This document shows positions 1 to 7,561 of a DNA stretch of 64,000 nucleotides, one piece after another. The stretch comes from DASZTV01 sp035550655. GTDB taxonomy: Bacteria > Actinomycetota > Actinomycetes > JAFAQI01. The translations under genes and the position numbers were made by a program. The stretch covers positions 1 to 64,000 of the forward strand of contig DASZOU010000035.1 of the NCBI GenBank assembly GCA_035550655.1, in the 5' to 3' direction. How positions within the stretch are numbered: position 1 is the stretch's first letter; each line of letters opens with the position of its first letter. The notes under the pieces are model-generated. The model saw only the letters and a program-made list of their open reading frames with translations, was not told the DNA's origin and ran no database searches.

Positions 1-42
1 GCGGGAGAACGGGTCTGTGCGCCGCCGGGGGCTGTTACCGAT

Positions 43-369
43 ATGACTAGGCACTCGACGCCTGAGTCCATCTTCGTCGCGGCCTTCATGGTGGCTCTTG
101 TCGCCTTTGTGTTAGCGGGGCTGCTTGAGATCGGCCGGCGCGTTGAGAAGCGAACCGGCCCTGACGTAGTCGATCCGCTTCGGAGGGCATCCCCGGGCGC
201 AATGGTTCTGCAGGGTCTGGCCCTGTACATGAATCAGCCAGGCCGCCGGGCCAGGTCGCGCAACGTCCTGCTCGTCGTTGGCGGCTTGGCGGTTGTCGTG
301 TGCTTCGTCGCGGTGCTCTTCGGGTCCATAACCACGGCCGGTAGGTGCCTACCTGTTGAATCGCGCTAG
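43..369 (+). CDS. Small two-helix membrane protein, unknown function
   Basis: A 108-residue protein that I do not recognise. Two hydrophobic segments are visible, at about residues 10-27 and 75-97, with a basic, Arg-rich stretch (GRRARSR) just before the second helix, so both ends may lie on the same side of the membrane. It has no catalytic motif and no lipobox. The start is an ATG with no strong ribosome-binding site. It lies 47 bases before the GNAT gene start at 417 and points the same way, but nothing ties the two functionally. Confidence 0.5.
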   Translation: MTRHSTPESIFVAAFMVALVAFVLAGLLEIGRRVEKRTGPDVVDPLRRASPGAMVLQGLALYMNQPGRRARSRNVLLVVGGLAVVVCFVAVLFGSITTAGRCLPVESR

Positions 370-416
370 CTCCGGAGTGATTGCGGTCACCCCTTCAGCG
401 GTCATACTTGCAGTCT

Positions 417-935
417 GTGAAGGTGCGCGCCGCGGACACAGACGACATTGAGGAACTCGCAAGACTGCGCGCGGCGTGGAGGGAACAGCCGGTCTCGCGC
501 GACTTCGTCGCGAGCTTCCGCGACTGGTTCCTCCGAGAGCACGCCAGCCGCTGGTGGTGGATAGCCGCTCAAGGCCACACGGTTGGCATGGTCAATCTGA
601 AGGTCTTCGACCGGATGCCAGTCCCCGACCGGCCGATGAGCCGATGGGGTTACCTCGCGAATCTTTTCGTGACCTCTGAGTGCCGTGGGAGTGGCGTCGG
701 AGCCGCGCTTATTGCGGCGGTCATCGATCGTGCTCGGGGTGAGGGCCTCGTTCGGGTCGTCCTGTCCCCATCGGAGCTGTCGATTCCTTTGTACGGCCGC
801 CACGGCTTCCGCCCGGCGGACGACCTGCTGCTGCTGTCCCTCGGGCGACACGTAGATGCTGTGCTGCGGTGGCCCGGTTATGTTCTGCTGATGGCTGATT
901 GGCGCCGACCGGATCGGCCCGGCGCTCAGGGGTGA
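417..935 (+). CDS. GNAT-family N-acetyltransferase
   Basis: Probably transfers an acetyl group from acetyl-CoA to a small amine; the substrate is unknown. The fold begins at VKVRAADTDD. The acetyl-CoA loop is seen as LFVTSECRGSGVGAALI (the RGxGVGxAL type of Q/RxxGxG/A motif), followed by the late motif LSIPLYGRHGFRPAD, where the Tyr is the usual general acid. The start is uncertain: a TTG at 381 would add 12 residues that look non-homologous, so the GTG at 417 directly before the domain was chosen. The C-terminal tail (MADWRR...) overlaps sequence that looks like the lost N-terminus of the following HIT gene, so this 3' end may itself be affected by an indel. Confidence 0.75.
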   Translation: MKVRAADTDDIEELARLRAAWREQPVSRDFVASFRDWFLREHASRWWWIAAQGHTVGMVNLKVFDRMPVPDRPMSRWGYLANLFVTSECRGSGVGAALIAAVIDRARGEGLVRVVLSPSELSIPLYGRHGFRPADDLLLLSLGRHVDAVLRWPGYVLLMADWRRPDRPGAQG

Positions 936-945
936 GAACCCGACG

Positions 946-1353
946 GTGGTGAGAAGGCTGCCCTCCAGCTTCGCCGTCATGGGCGACGTGCAGTGGCTAC
1001 CGGGCTACTGCGTACTACTCAGTGATGACCCGTCTGTCGACCGCCTGTCTGCGCTTCCGCGTGTGAAGCAGCGCGAGTTCCTCGACAGCATGGCTTTGCT
1101 TTGCCATGCGGTGGAACGGGCCTGCGCCGAGGCCGACCCCGAGGTCTTGCGGGTCAACGTGGAGATCCTCGGTAACACCGATGCGTACCTGCATGCGCAT
1201 GTGTGGCCGAGGTACGCCTGGGAGCCCGCAGAGCACCGCAGTCGACCAGTCTGGCTTTATCCGGCCGAGCATTGGGCCGATGAGGACACCGCCCTCAACG
1301 ACGGTCACGACGCGCTGCGCGAGTCGATCGGAAGGCATCTCGACGAGGGATAG
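946..1353 (+). CDS. HIT-like hydrolase, 5' end apparently frameshifted
   Basis: Resembles actinobacterial HIT-domain proteins often labelled diadenosine tetraphosphate hydrolase. The HIT-type histidine motif is seen as LHAHVWPRY after NVEILGNTDAY, at about residues 79-87; the third His of the classical HxHxH is replaced by Trp-Pro. Translation here starts at GTG 946, but the same frame is open back to 892 and encodes ADRIGPALRGENPTVV, which looks like the conserved N-terminus of such proteins and has no start codon in frame. An ATG at 891 in the next frame would restore it if one base near 905 were removed. The gene is convergent with the methyltransferase at 1367-2119. Confidence 0.65.
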   Translation: MVRRLPSSFAVMGDVQWLPGYCVLLSDDPSVDRLSALPRVKQREFLDSMALLCHAVERACAEADPEVLRVNVEILGNTDAYLHAHVWPRYAWEPAEHRSRPVWLYPAEHWADEDTALNDGHDALRESIGRHLDEG

Positions 1354-1366
1354 GTGCCATTTCGGT

Positions 1367-2119
1367 CTATGGCGCTCTGCGGATGAGCAACATTTCATCG
1401 CCGCCCTTCTGAAACTCGTACGGGGAGGGTGCGATCAACGTCGTGTAGCCGAGTGCGGCGACGGCGCCGCGGACAGCGTTGAGGAGTTCTCTTGTGTCCG
1501 TCCCGGAGTCGCTGATGAGCGGGAAGATTCGGACCTCACGTCGCGCCACCCGCGCCATCTCGCACGCTGCCGCGACATGAAAGTACTCGTTGAGCCGGTC
1601 GGCGTACATGAATAAGAGATGCGAGCTGAGCACCAGGTCGAACGATGCGTCCCGGAACGGCAGGCGCGGCAGACTTGCCGCGACGTACGTGGTTGGGTTG
1701 GTGAGGAGGTCTTCACCGAATACGCGCGCCGACTGGGTGCGGCGGCTGAGGTGGTCGGTGATGTCGGCGAAGAAGGTCCACACGAAGGACTCGATCGACG
1801 ACCCGGTGTGACGGTTCCCGCGGACTGCCTCGTCCAGGGCGTGCTCGGCGAGCCAGGTCGGAGGGGCCGCGTAGACTGGGTCAACCGCGACCACTGACGC
1901 GCCTCGGCTGCTTGCTTCGGCAGCGAAGCTGGCGGCTCCGCCCGGACAGTCAAGGATTGAACGGCTGAGGTCGGCTTCGGTGAGGGCGAACATCGCGACG
2001 TACTCGTCGAAGGAGCGGGCGCTGACCAGCGTCCGACCGATATTCGGCAGGCCCCTGGGATTGCTGGCCGGCGACGCGGGCTGGTCACGCTCGAGTTGGC
2101 CGGGCTTCGCGCGTGTCAT
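1367..2119 (-). CDS. Class I SAM-dependent methyltransferase-like protein
   Basis: A 250-residue Rossmann-type protein. The SAM-binding motif I is degenerate (SILDCPGGAASFAAEA instead of the usual DxGxGxG), with an acidic residue in the next strand (VVAVDP) and a later post-motif (LPRLPFRDASFDLVLSSHLL), which is typical of this superfamily. No substrate can be inferred. Its ATG overlaps the stop of the upstream unknown gene by 4 bases (ATGA), so the two are translationally coupled and probably work together. Confidence 0.7.
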   Translation of the reverse strand: MTRAKPGQLERDQPASPASNPRGLPNIGRTLVSARSFDEYVAMFALTEADLSRSILDCPGGAASFAAEASSRGASVVAVDPVYAAPPTWLAEHALDEAVRGNRHTGSSIESFVWTFFADITDHLSRRTQSARVFGEDLLTNPTTYVAASLPRLPFRDASFDLVLSSHLLFMYADRLNEYFHVAAACEMARVARREVRIFPLISDSGTDTRELLNAVRGAVAALGYTTLIAPSPYEFQKGGDEMLLIRRAP

Positions 2120-2556
2120 CCGGTCCCGGTGAGCTGCCCGACCGGGGAAGGCCAGTCGTAGCGCAGCGTCTCGCCGGGCTTGAGCGCGCTGAACAGCCGC
2201 GCGGCATCTCGCAGTGAGTCCGTGACGGGCGTCGAGCGACCGGCGCGCCAGTCCGCGATGTGTGCCGCCGCAAGCTGCTCCGCGCTACGCAGCGTGTCGC
2301 GGTGCGCCGCGATCAAGGACCGTCCTTGGGGAGTTCGCTTGCGTCCGATGCTGCGGAACGTCGCGCCTTTCGCCAGCAGTCCCCAGAACCCGTCGTGCGT
2401 CCCTGTCGCCGCCTCGACGATGTACTGCGCCAAGTCGTGGCTGATATCGCCTCGCCCCAAGGCCATCACCGTCCCCGGGATCCTGGTGCGTTGCCCGCGC
2501 ACGGCGTGCCATCCGGTGACGCGTGACTCATCGTCGCGATAAAACTCCACCCTCAC
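2116..2556 (-). CDS. Conserved-looking protein of unknown function
   Basis: I do not recognise a family. The body (VRVEFYRDDESRV to the end) is soluble, with a compact order of charged and aromatic residues, a WLLAKGATF-like segment (WGLLAKGATFRSIG) and a Trp-rich C-terminal half. The reading frame is open upstream to 2691, but that part would overlap the NUDIX gene start on the other strand. It also looks low in conserved character, so a GTG near 2556, or at 2550 with GGAG nine bases upstream, is preferred. It is coupled by a 4-base overlap to the methyltransferase downstream. Confidence 0.5.
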   Translation of the reverse strand: MRVEFYRDDESRVTGWHAVRGQRTRIPGTVMALGRGDISHDLAQYIVEAATGTHDGFWGLLAKGATFRSIGRKRTPQGRSLIAAHRDTLRSAEQLAAAHIADWRAGRSTPVTDSLRDAARLFSALKPGETLRYDWPSPVGQLTGTG

Positions 2557-2673
2557 GATCTCCAGTGCAGCACTTGGCGGGGTCCATGCGCTCGCGGATT
2601 TCTTCCTCAGCCGGCGAACCAGAGATAGCGGCGCGCGCGCGTCCGCTGGAGCGATCGGCGTTACTGTGCTGCG

Positions 2674-3099
2674 GTGTCGAACCCCGTTCATCGCACGCGG
2701 ATCGCTGCGTACGGCGTGGCCATTTCGGCTGGCAACGTGTTGTTGACCCGGGCATCTGAGCGCTCCGACGTGCCCGGGACGTGGTGGCTACCGGGCGGAG
2801 GGATCGACTTCGGGGAGCAGCCGTCAGAGGCAGTCGTGCGGGAGTTCGCCGAGGAAGCTGGCGTGCAGACCCGCATCGTTCGCCTGCTTGACGTGGTGTC
2901 GACTGTGGCGGACCGGCCGCCGCCGTTCGCCGACGAGCGTGTTCATACGTTGCGCGTGATCTTCGAGGTCGAGGTGATCGGCGGGGAGCTGCGTCCTGAA
3001 TCAGACGGTTCGTCAGATCGAGTGGCCTGGGTCCCGCTCGAGCAGACCGATGTCCTCCCGGTGATGTCGTTCTTCAAGCCGTTCCTCTCACGGAGCTGA
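2674..3099 (+). CDS. NUDIX hydrolase
   Basis: Hydrolyses a nucleoside-diphosphate-linked compound; the specific substrate is not evident. The complete Nudix box is present at about residues 41-63: GG-x5-E-x7-REFAEEAGV, with the REFAEE glutamates that bind the metal. The length of 141 residues is usual for a single-domain NUDIX protein. The start is GTG. It lies divergent to the gene ending at 2116 and three bases before the start of the RNA-ligase-like gene, with which it probably forms an operon. Confidence 0.9.
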   Translation: MSNPVHRTRIAAYGVAISAGNVLLTRASERSDVPGTWWLPGGGIDFGEQPSEAVVREFAEEAGVQTRIVRLLDVVSTVADRPPPFADERVHTLRVIFEVEVIGGELRPESDGSSDRVAWVPLEQTDVLPVMSFFKPFLSRS

Positions 3100-3102
3100 G
3101 TT

Positions 3103-3647
3103 GTGGCAGGCGAGCAGCTGCAACCCACCGAGTCCGCGGTCATCGCGCCGATACCGGCTGCGGAGTCGCGAGTCGGTGCCTATCGTCGCCGGCTTGACCG
3201 TTCGGCGGGCTGGGGAGTGCCAGCACACGTCACCGTCCTTTATCCGTTCGTCCCGCCTGACCGCCTAACCGGCGATGTCCTCGCGCGGGTCCGAGCCGTG
3301 GCCGCGAGGTTGACGCCGGCAGTGGCGGCCTTCCGCCAGCTGGGCTGGTTCGATCGGCGCGTCCTCTTTCTCTCGCCCGAGCCCGAAGACTGGTTCCGAC
3401 ATGCCACGGCTGCGATGCTGACGCCTTCCCGGACTGCCCGCCCTACGGCGGAGCCTTCGCCGATGTCGTGCCTCACCTGACGATCGGTGACTCGGAGGAC
3501 ATCACGGCCATGGAGGCCGCGGCCTCCGCGATATCGAGCCGCTTGCCCATCGTCGCGGACATCAGGCACCTCTGGGTCATGCAAGGCGCAACTACCGCAG
3601 GTAGTTGGAATCTCGTGGAAGAAGTCGCACTAGGAACCACTCGATAA
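3103..3647 (+). pseudogene. 2'-5' RNA ligase-like (2H phosphoesterase) gene broken by a frameshift
   Basis: The 2H phosphoesterase fold needs two HxT motifs. The first, PAHVTVLYPF, is read in the frame starting at GTG 3103. After the codons for AAML (about 3418-3420) that frame leaves the family and stops at 3480. Reading one base back, from GAC at 3420, the expected second half appears: DAFPDCPPYGG, then VPHLTIGDSE with the second HxT, ending at TAA 3645-3647. A single G missing near 3420 (CTGGACGCC reduced to CTGACGCC) explains this exactly. As written, the product would lack the second catalytic motif. It could be a real inactivation or a sequencing or assembly error. Confidence 0.85.
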
Positions 3648-3767
3648 GCGCCGCTCTAAGTCGGTTCCGCGTTTCGCAGCACACCGATCGGTAATGCCAG
3701 CTTTGCTTGGACGATCTAGGGCCGCGACTAGGTGGAGTTTCGGTTCAACGTGTAGGGCGCGCGCGGG

Positions 3768-4388
3768 TCACCGCGACACGGGCTGACTTGCTAGGCAGCT
3801 CCGGACAGCGGGACCGAACCACACGGCGAGTAGCGATCTCAGCTCGCGCGCAGACCGCGGCGGCCCGGGGTCGACGATGAATGACTGCAGTGTCCGCAGG
3901 TAGATCTCGACCAGACGTTCCGTACTGCGCGGCGTCAGTTTGACGGTCGTCCAGTCAACCGGAAGCTGCTCGAGCAGCTTGCGGGTCAGTTCAGCGGGGA
4001 CGGCTGAGGTGAACTGCTCGTCAAGTGGAACCGCTCGGCCCTGGACGAGCAGCAATGACAGGTACCGCTCCTTGGGGAGTCGCTCGATCGTGAACGCCAT
4101 GCACTCGATGAGCATGTCGGCCGGGTCGGTCATCCGCTTCACCCGAGCCGCCAGCTGGTCCACGAACGCGTCGGCAGCCGCGATCGACACGGCGCGAAAC
4201 AGGTCTTCCGTGCTCGCGAAGAGCCGGTAGACAGTCTGCCGGGTGACGCCGAGCTCGGCGGCTACGTCGGACAGGCTCGTCTTCGTCGGGCCGTGCCGGT
4301 CGATGCAGCGCATCGCCGCGCTGATGATCCGGTCGCGCGCGTCGTCGTCGTCGGTGGGCGGGTCACCCTGCCATGCCCGGTTCCTCAC
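3768..4388 (-). CDS. TetR-family repressor of the divergent P450 unit
   Basis: A 206-residue regulator with an N-terminal helix-turn-helix at about residues 20-63: ISAAMRCIDRHG, then TSLSDVAAELGVTRQTVYRLF. The C-terminal ligand-binding domain is not informative. The frame is open much further upstream (to 4802), but that extension lies antisense to the P450 gene. The GTG at 4388, with AAGGA eight bases upstream, is therefore taken as the start. A perfect 12-bp inverted repeat lies between it and the P450 gene, as expected for an autoregulated TetR repressor. Confidence 0.88.
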   Translation of the reverse strand: MRNRAWQGDPPTDDDDARDRIISAAMRCIDRHGPTKTSLSDVAAELGVTRQTVYRLFASTEDLFRAVSIAAADAFVDQLAARVKRMTDPADMLIECMAFTIERLPKERYLSLLLVQGRAVPLDEQFTSAVPAELTRKLLEQLPVDWTTVKLTPRSTERLVEIYLRTLQSFIVDPGPPRSARELRSLLAVWFGPAVRSCLASQPVSR

Positions 4389-4448
4389 GGCTTCCGTCCT
4401 TGGAGGTCTGGGCCCTTGCGCATTCGGCCGCTGCGAGTACGGTACTGA

Positions 4449-4478
4449 ATCATACAGATAGGACCATATCTGTATGAT
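4449..4478. promoter_or_regulatory. Perfect 12-bp inverted repeat, probable TetR operator
   Basis: ATCATACAGATA (4449-4460), a 6-base spacer GGACCA, then TATCTGTATGAT (4467-4478): both arms match exactly. It is AT-rich in a GC-rich region and centred between the TetR gene (start 4388) and the P450 gene (start 4497). This is the standard placement for a site that controls both divergent promoters. Confidence 0.85.
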
Positions 4479-4496
4479 CTGTACGAGAGGGTGGGC

Positions 4497-5747
4497 ATGA
4501 CCTCCGGCGACCTGGCGCTCGACGAGTTGTTTTCCGCACAGACCGTCGAGGACCCGCACTCCTACTACCGCGAGCTCCGGCGCAGCGACCCCGTCCACGA
4601 GATCGCCGGGACCGGGACGTACGTGGTCACTCGCATGGATCTCATCCACGAGGTGGTTGCGGACCCCGCGACGTACTCGAGCGCGGTGGGTGAGTACCTG
4701 CACCTCGGCGACTGGCAGGCACCAGGGCTTCGGCCACCCATGACGGACATGCCGGCTGACGTCGGAGGGTCGGCCGTCGCCACGACCGATCCGCCAGAGC
4801 ATGCCCGCCAGCGCAAGGTCGTCGCTCGCCGGCTGTCGACCGCGAACATCCAGGCGATGGAGCCGGAGTTCAAGGCTCTTGTCGAGGGCGCGCTTGGGGA
4901 CGTCGGTCCGGACGGGCGATTCGAGTGGATGTCACAACTGGCAGAGCCACTTCCCATGGTGATGGTGGCGCGGGTTCTCGGCCTGCCTGACGACATCGCG
5001 CCCGCGTTGAAGCGACAGGGCTACGCGATGGTCGAGCGGATCAGCGGATTCGTGCCGGAGGACCAGATCCAGCCGCTCGAAGACGAGGGCGTCAACGGAC
5101 TAACGCCTGTGATCGAGGCCTACCTCCAAGCCAAGGACGGGGCAACCGCCTACGACAACGGCCTGATCGGCATCGTCAAGCAGGCAGTTGACGACGGCGA
5201 GCTCACCGACCTCGAAGCGTTCGGAATCCTCAGCGTGATCATCGCCGCGGGTGGCGAGTCGACGACTGGCCTGACGGGGACCGCTGCCTGCATCCTCGCC
5301 GAGGATCCCGACCTCCAGCAGCGACTTCGCGAAGACCCGTCGCTTGTGGCGACCTTCATCGAGGAGTCCCTGCGCTTCGACCCGCCGTTTCGGGGTCATT
5401 ACCGGGTCACCACCCGCGACTGCGAGCTAGGAGGCACCGGCCTCCCCGCAGGATCGCATCTGCTTCTGGCCTGGCCCGCCGCCAACCGGGACGAGGCGAT
5501 GTACGACGCGCCTGACGAGGTCCGCCTCGACCGACCCCGCGCCCGCAATCATGTCGGCTTCGGCTGGGGCATTCATCTCTGCGTGGGCGCTCCGCTCGCG
5601 CGGATGGAAGCAAGGATCGCGATCGAGGCCCTTCTGGCCCGAACAACCCGTTTCCGTGTTGATACCGACCGGCTCCCGCTGCGCTATCACCCGAGTCTGC
5701 TCGTACGACGCCTGGAGGCACTTCCTCTCGTGCTGGATCTCCGATGA
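4497..5747 (+). CDS. Cytochrome P450 (first of two)
   Basis: Haem-thiolate monooxygenase of the soluble bacterial class, 416 residues from ATG 4497. Motifs: I-helix AAGGESTTG with the acidic Glu, ExxR as EESLRF, and the haem loop FGWGIHLCVG with the Cys ligand near residue 362. ATG 4497 is preferred over GTG 4491 because GAGAGG ends six bases before it. It needs electrons from a ferredoxin; the nearest candidate is the [3Fe-4S] ferredoxin at 10245. The solute-binding-protein gene follows with an ATGA overlap, so hydroxylation and uptake of the same or a related compound are likely controlled by the TetR at 3768. Confidence 0.93.
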   Translation: MTSGDLALDELFSAQTVEDPHSYYRELRRSDPVHEIAGTGTYVVTRMDLIHEVVADPATYSSAVGEYLHLGDWQAPGLRPPMTDMPADVGGSAVATTDPPEHARQRKVVARRLSTANIQAMEPEFKALVEGALGDVGPDGRFEWMSQLAEPLPMVMVARVLGLPDDIAPALKRQGYAMVERISGFVPEDQIQPLEDEGVNGLTPVIEAYLQAKDGATAYDNGLIGIVKQAVDDGELTDLEAFGILSVIIAAGGESTTGLTGTAACILAEDPDLQQRLREDPSLVATFIEESLRFDPPFRGHYRVTTRDCELGGTGLPAGSHLLLAWPAANRDEAMYDAPDEVRLDRPRARNHVGFGWGIHLCVGAPLARMEARIAIEALLARTTRFRVDTDRLPLRYHPSLLVRRLEALPLVLDLR

Positions 5748-7261
5748 CACCGGTGCGGCGACGGCGGCAGCACCTCGCTCGGGTGGCGGCAGCGGTCGTC
5801 GTCGCTCTCATATCCGCGGCGTGCGGCGCGCGGGTTGCGCCGTACTTCCCGCCCGTCTCCAATGTCGGGTCAAGCGGCGAGTCGATGGGATCCAGCGGCG
5901 TTGCGCCGGCGCCGATCGCCAGTGCGCCCGACACCGCCGTCGGCACGGGACGGGGCCATGGCGGGGTCTCCTCCGGTCGCCCTTCCCGGAATGCCGCAGC
6001 GGGCCGGGCGACGAGCGCTCCAGCCGCTCCCTCGGTCGCCGCCCTGACCCCGGCGACGTTCGACTTCGACCCGAAGGCGGAGGCGTCGTACTGCACCGGT
6101 AGGACCGGCAACCGGGCGTCAGCCCCCGGTGTGACCCCGACGACGATCACGCTCGGCAACGTCAGCGGTCTGACCGGCCCCGTGTCCGGTGTCTTCGAAC
6201 CTGCAGTACACGCCGTCCAGGCCGCGATCAGCGCGGTCAACCACTACGGGGGAATCTGCGGACGACAGCTCAAGCTGCTGGTTCAGGACGACGGACAAAC
6301 CTCCAGCGCGCACACCTCCTCGATCCAGTACCTCATTCCCAAGGTCCTCGCTTTCGTCGGATCAACCTCCGACGGGGACAACGGCGGCGTTGTCGACATG
6401 GAGCGGGCGCACGTTCCTGATATCGGCAAGGCCGCCAACGCCAATCGCGGGAACACCACGAACTACTGGTCTGTCGACGGCGGAAGCTACGTCGTCAAGC
6501 ATGGCCGCGCGTTTCTCCACACAGCGTTCGTAAAAGGTCTGAAGACCTACCACGAGCTCCCCAAGGAGATTGCTCTCGTCGCCTACAACATTCCCGTCGC
6601 CGCCGATGTCGCAGCCGAGTCGGGCGTGCTCTTCGAGCATTACGGATCAAACATCTGCTACCGCAACCTGTCGGTGCCGCCCGCACCCGGCGCAACCATG
6701 GCGTCCATCGTCGCCTCAATCAAAGCGAAGGGCTGCCAAGGCATCTACGCGGTGATGGATGTCGTCGGCAACGCCGACATGCTGCGCGACATGCAGGCGC
6801 AAGACTTCCACGCCAAGGTTCTGACGACACAGGGTGCGTACACAGAAGATCAGATATCCCTTGCCGGGGAGGACGCCGCGCAGGGATTCCAGGTCTACAT
6901 CCCGTCGGTCCCGCTGACCGACCCAAACCCGACGATGTCGCTGTTCAAGCAAGAGCTTGCGACCTACGCACCCGGTAAGGCGACTGACGAGTTCGGCGTC
7001 GAGGCCTGGGCCGACACCCAACTATTCATATACGCGTTGCTCAAGGCCGGACGCAATCCGACTCGCGCCGGCCTCACGCAGGCGCTTGAGTCGATCGAGA
7101 ACTGGACGACCGGCGGGATGTTCGGGCCCTACACCCCGAGGGAGCACGGGACGTCTCACTGCTACATGGGTGCGTCGGTCCAGGGCAGCGACTTCGAACG
7201 GTTGTGGCCACCGACAGGTTTCGTGTGCACGAATGCGCTGATCGACGTCGGCCCTGCCTGA
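5744..7261 (+). CDS. Branched-chain-type ABC solute-binding lipoprotein
   Basis: A 505-residue extracytoplasmic binding protein of the LivJ/Peripla_BP_6 type. It has a twin-Arg-rich N-terminus, a hydrophobic segment and a lipobox-like SAAC with the Cys at about residue 27. A Ser/Gly/Ala/Pro-rich linker runs to about residue 110. The binding domain then starts with TTITLGNVSGLTGPVSG and contains INHYGGICGR-like text (VNHYGGICGRQLKLLV), typical of this family. It overlaps the P450 stop by 4 bases. No permease lies beside it; it may feed the LivHMG/LivF importer at 19.3-22.9 kb, which has its own binding protein. Confidence 0.88.
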   Translation: MTPVRRRRQHLARVAAAVVVALISAACGARVAPYFPPVSNVGSSGESMGSSGVAPAPIASAPDTAVGTGRGHGGVSSGRPSRNAAAGRATSAPAAPSVAALTPATFDFDPKAEASYCTGRTGNRASAPGVTPTTITLGNVSGLTGPVSGVFEPAVHAVQAAISAVNHYGGICGRQLKLLVQDDGQTSSAHTSSIQYLIPKVLAFVGSTSDGDNGGVVDMERAHVPDIGKAANANRGNTTNYWSVDGGSYVVKHGRAFLHTAFVKGLKTYHELPKEIALVAYNIPVAADVAAESGVLFEHYGSNICYRNLSVPPAPGATMASIVASIKAKGCQGIYAVMDVVGNADMLRDMQAQDFHAKVLTTQGAYTEDQISLAGEDAAQGFQVYIPSVPLTDPNPTMSLFKQELATYAPGKATDEFGVEAWADTQLFIYALLKAGRNPTRAGLTQALESIENWTTGGMFGPYTPREHGTSHCYMGASVQGSDFERLWPPTGFVCTNALIDVGPA

Positions 7262-7516
7262 GCGCGACTGCCGCTACGCATCGCGAACTCGCTGAGCCTC
7301 AGGGCTCGTGCGGCTGCGCCCCGCGGCCGGCCGCGTCGCGGGCCGGGGTACAAAAGGCGGGTGGTCCGCGGCGAGGGGCCAAGCGGGCGTCGTTCCGCTT
7401 CAACGTCTGATTCCGTGCCTCCGGGCATCAATTCGCTGGGCCGCGGATCCACCTCCGCGCTGCTCATCTGCATCGCCACGATTCGACACTGCGTGGGTTG
7501 ACAGCGCGGAGGGTGT
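7262..7516. other. Gene-free stretch upstream of the catabolic operon
   Basis: I see no credible coding region here on either strand; the short open frames have no ribosome-binding sites or recognisable content. The only feature is TTGACA at 7498-7503, a consensus -35 box located just before the palindrome at 7517. Confidence 0.5.
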
Positions 7517-7551
7517 CCTGGAAAGGTAGAACGTGGTTCTACCTTTCCAGG
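7517..7551. promoter_or_regulatory. Perfect 16-bp inverted repeat, probable operator of the catabolic operon
   Basis: CCTGGAAAGGTAGAAC (7517-7532), spacer GTG, then GTTCTACCTTTCCAGG (7536-7551), with no mismatch. It ends 10 bases before the aldehyde dehydrogenase ATG, so bound protein would block the leader or ribosome-binding region. The core GGTAGAA-N5-TTCTACC recurs at 24534-24552. The core resembles the KstR consensus (TnnAACnnGTTnnA) but the half-sites are three bases apart, not two. A hairpin in the mRNA is an alternative reading. Confidence 0.8.
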
Positions 7552-7561
7552 GACGGGGTGC

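Noticed and set aside
402..980. Long minus-strand frame over the GNAT and HIT genes
   Set aside because: Low-complexity shadow of the plus-strand genes, with no RBS and no domain.
3648..3767. Possible tRNA-like GGTTCAA element
   Set aside because: No cloverleaf can be folded around it, and the acceptor stems do not pair.
4389..4802. N-terminal extension of the TetR at 3768
   Set aside because: It lies antisense to the P450 gene and would cover the operator; a GTG with a good RBS lies at 4388.
7517..7551. Palindrome read as a rho-independent terminator
   Set aside because: No T-run follows, and it lies 10 bases before a start codon, which fits an operator.
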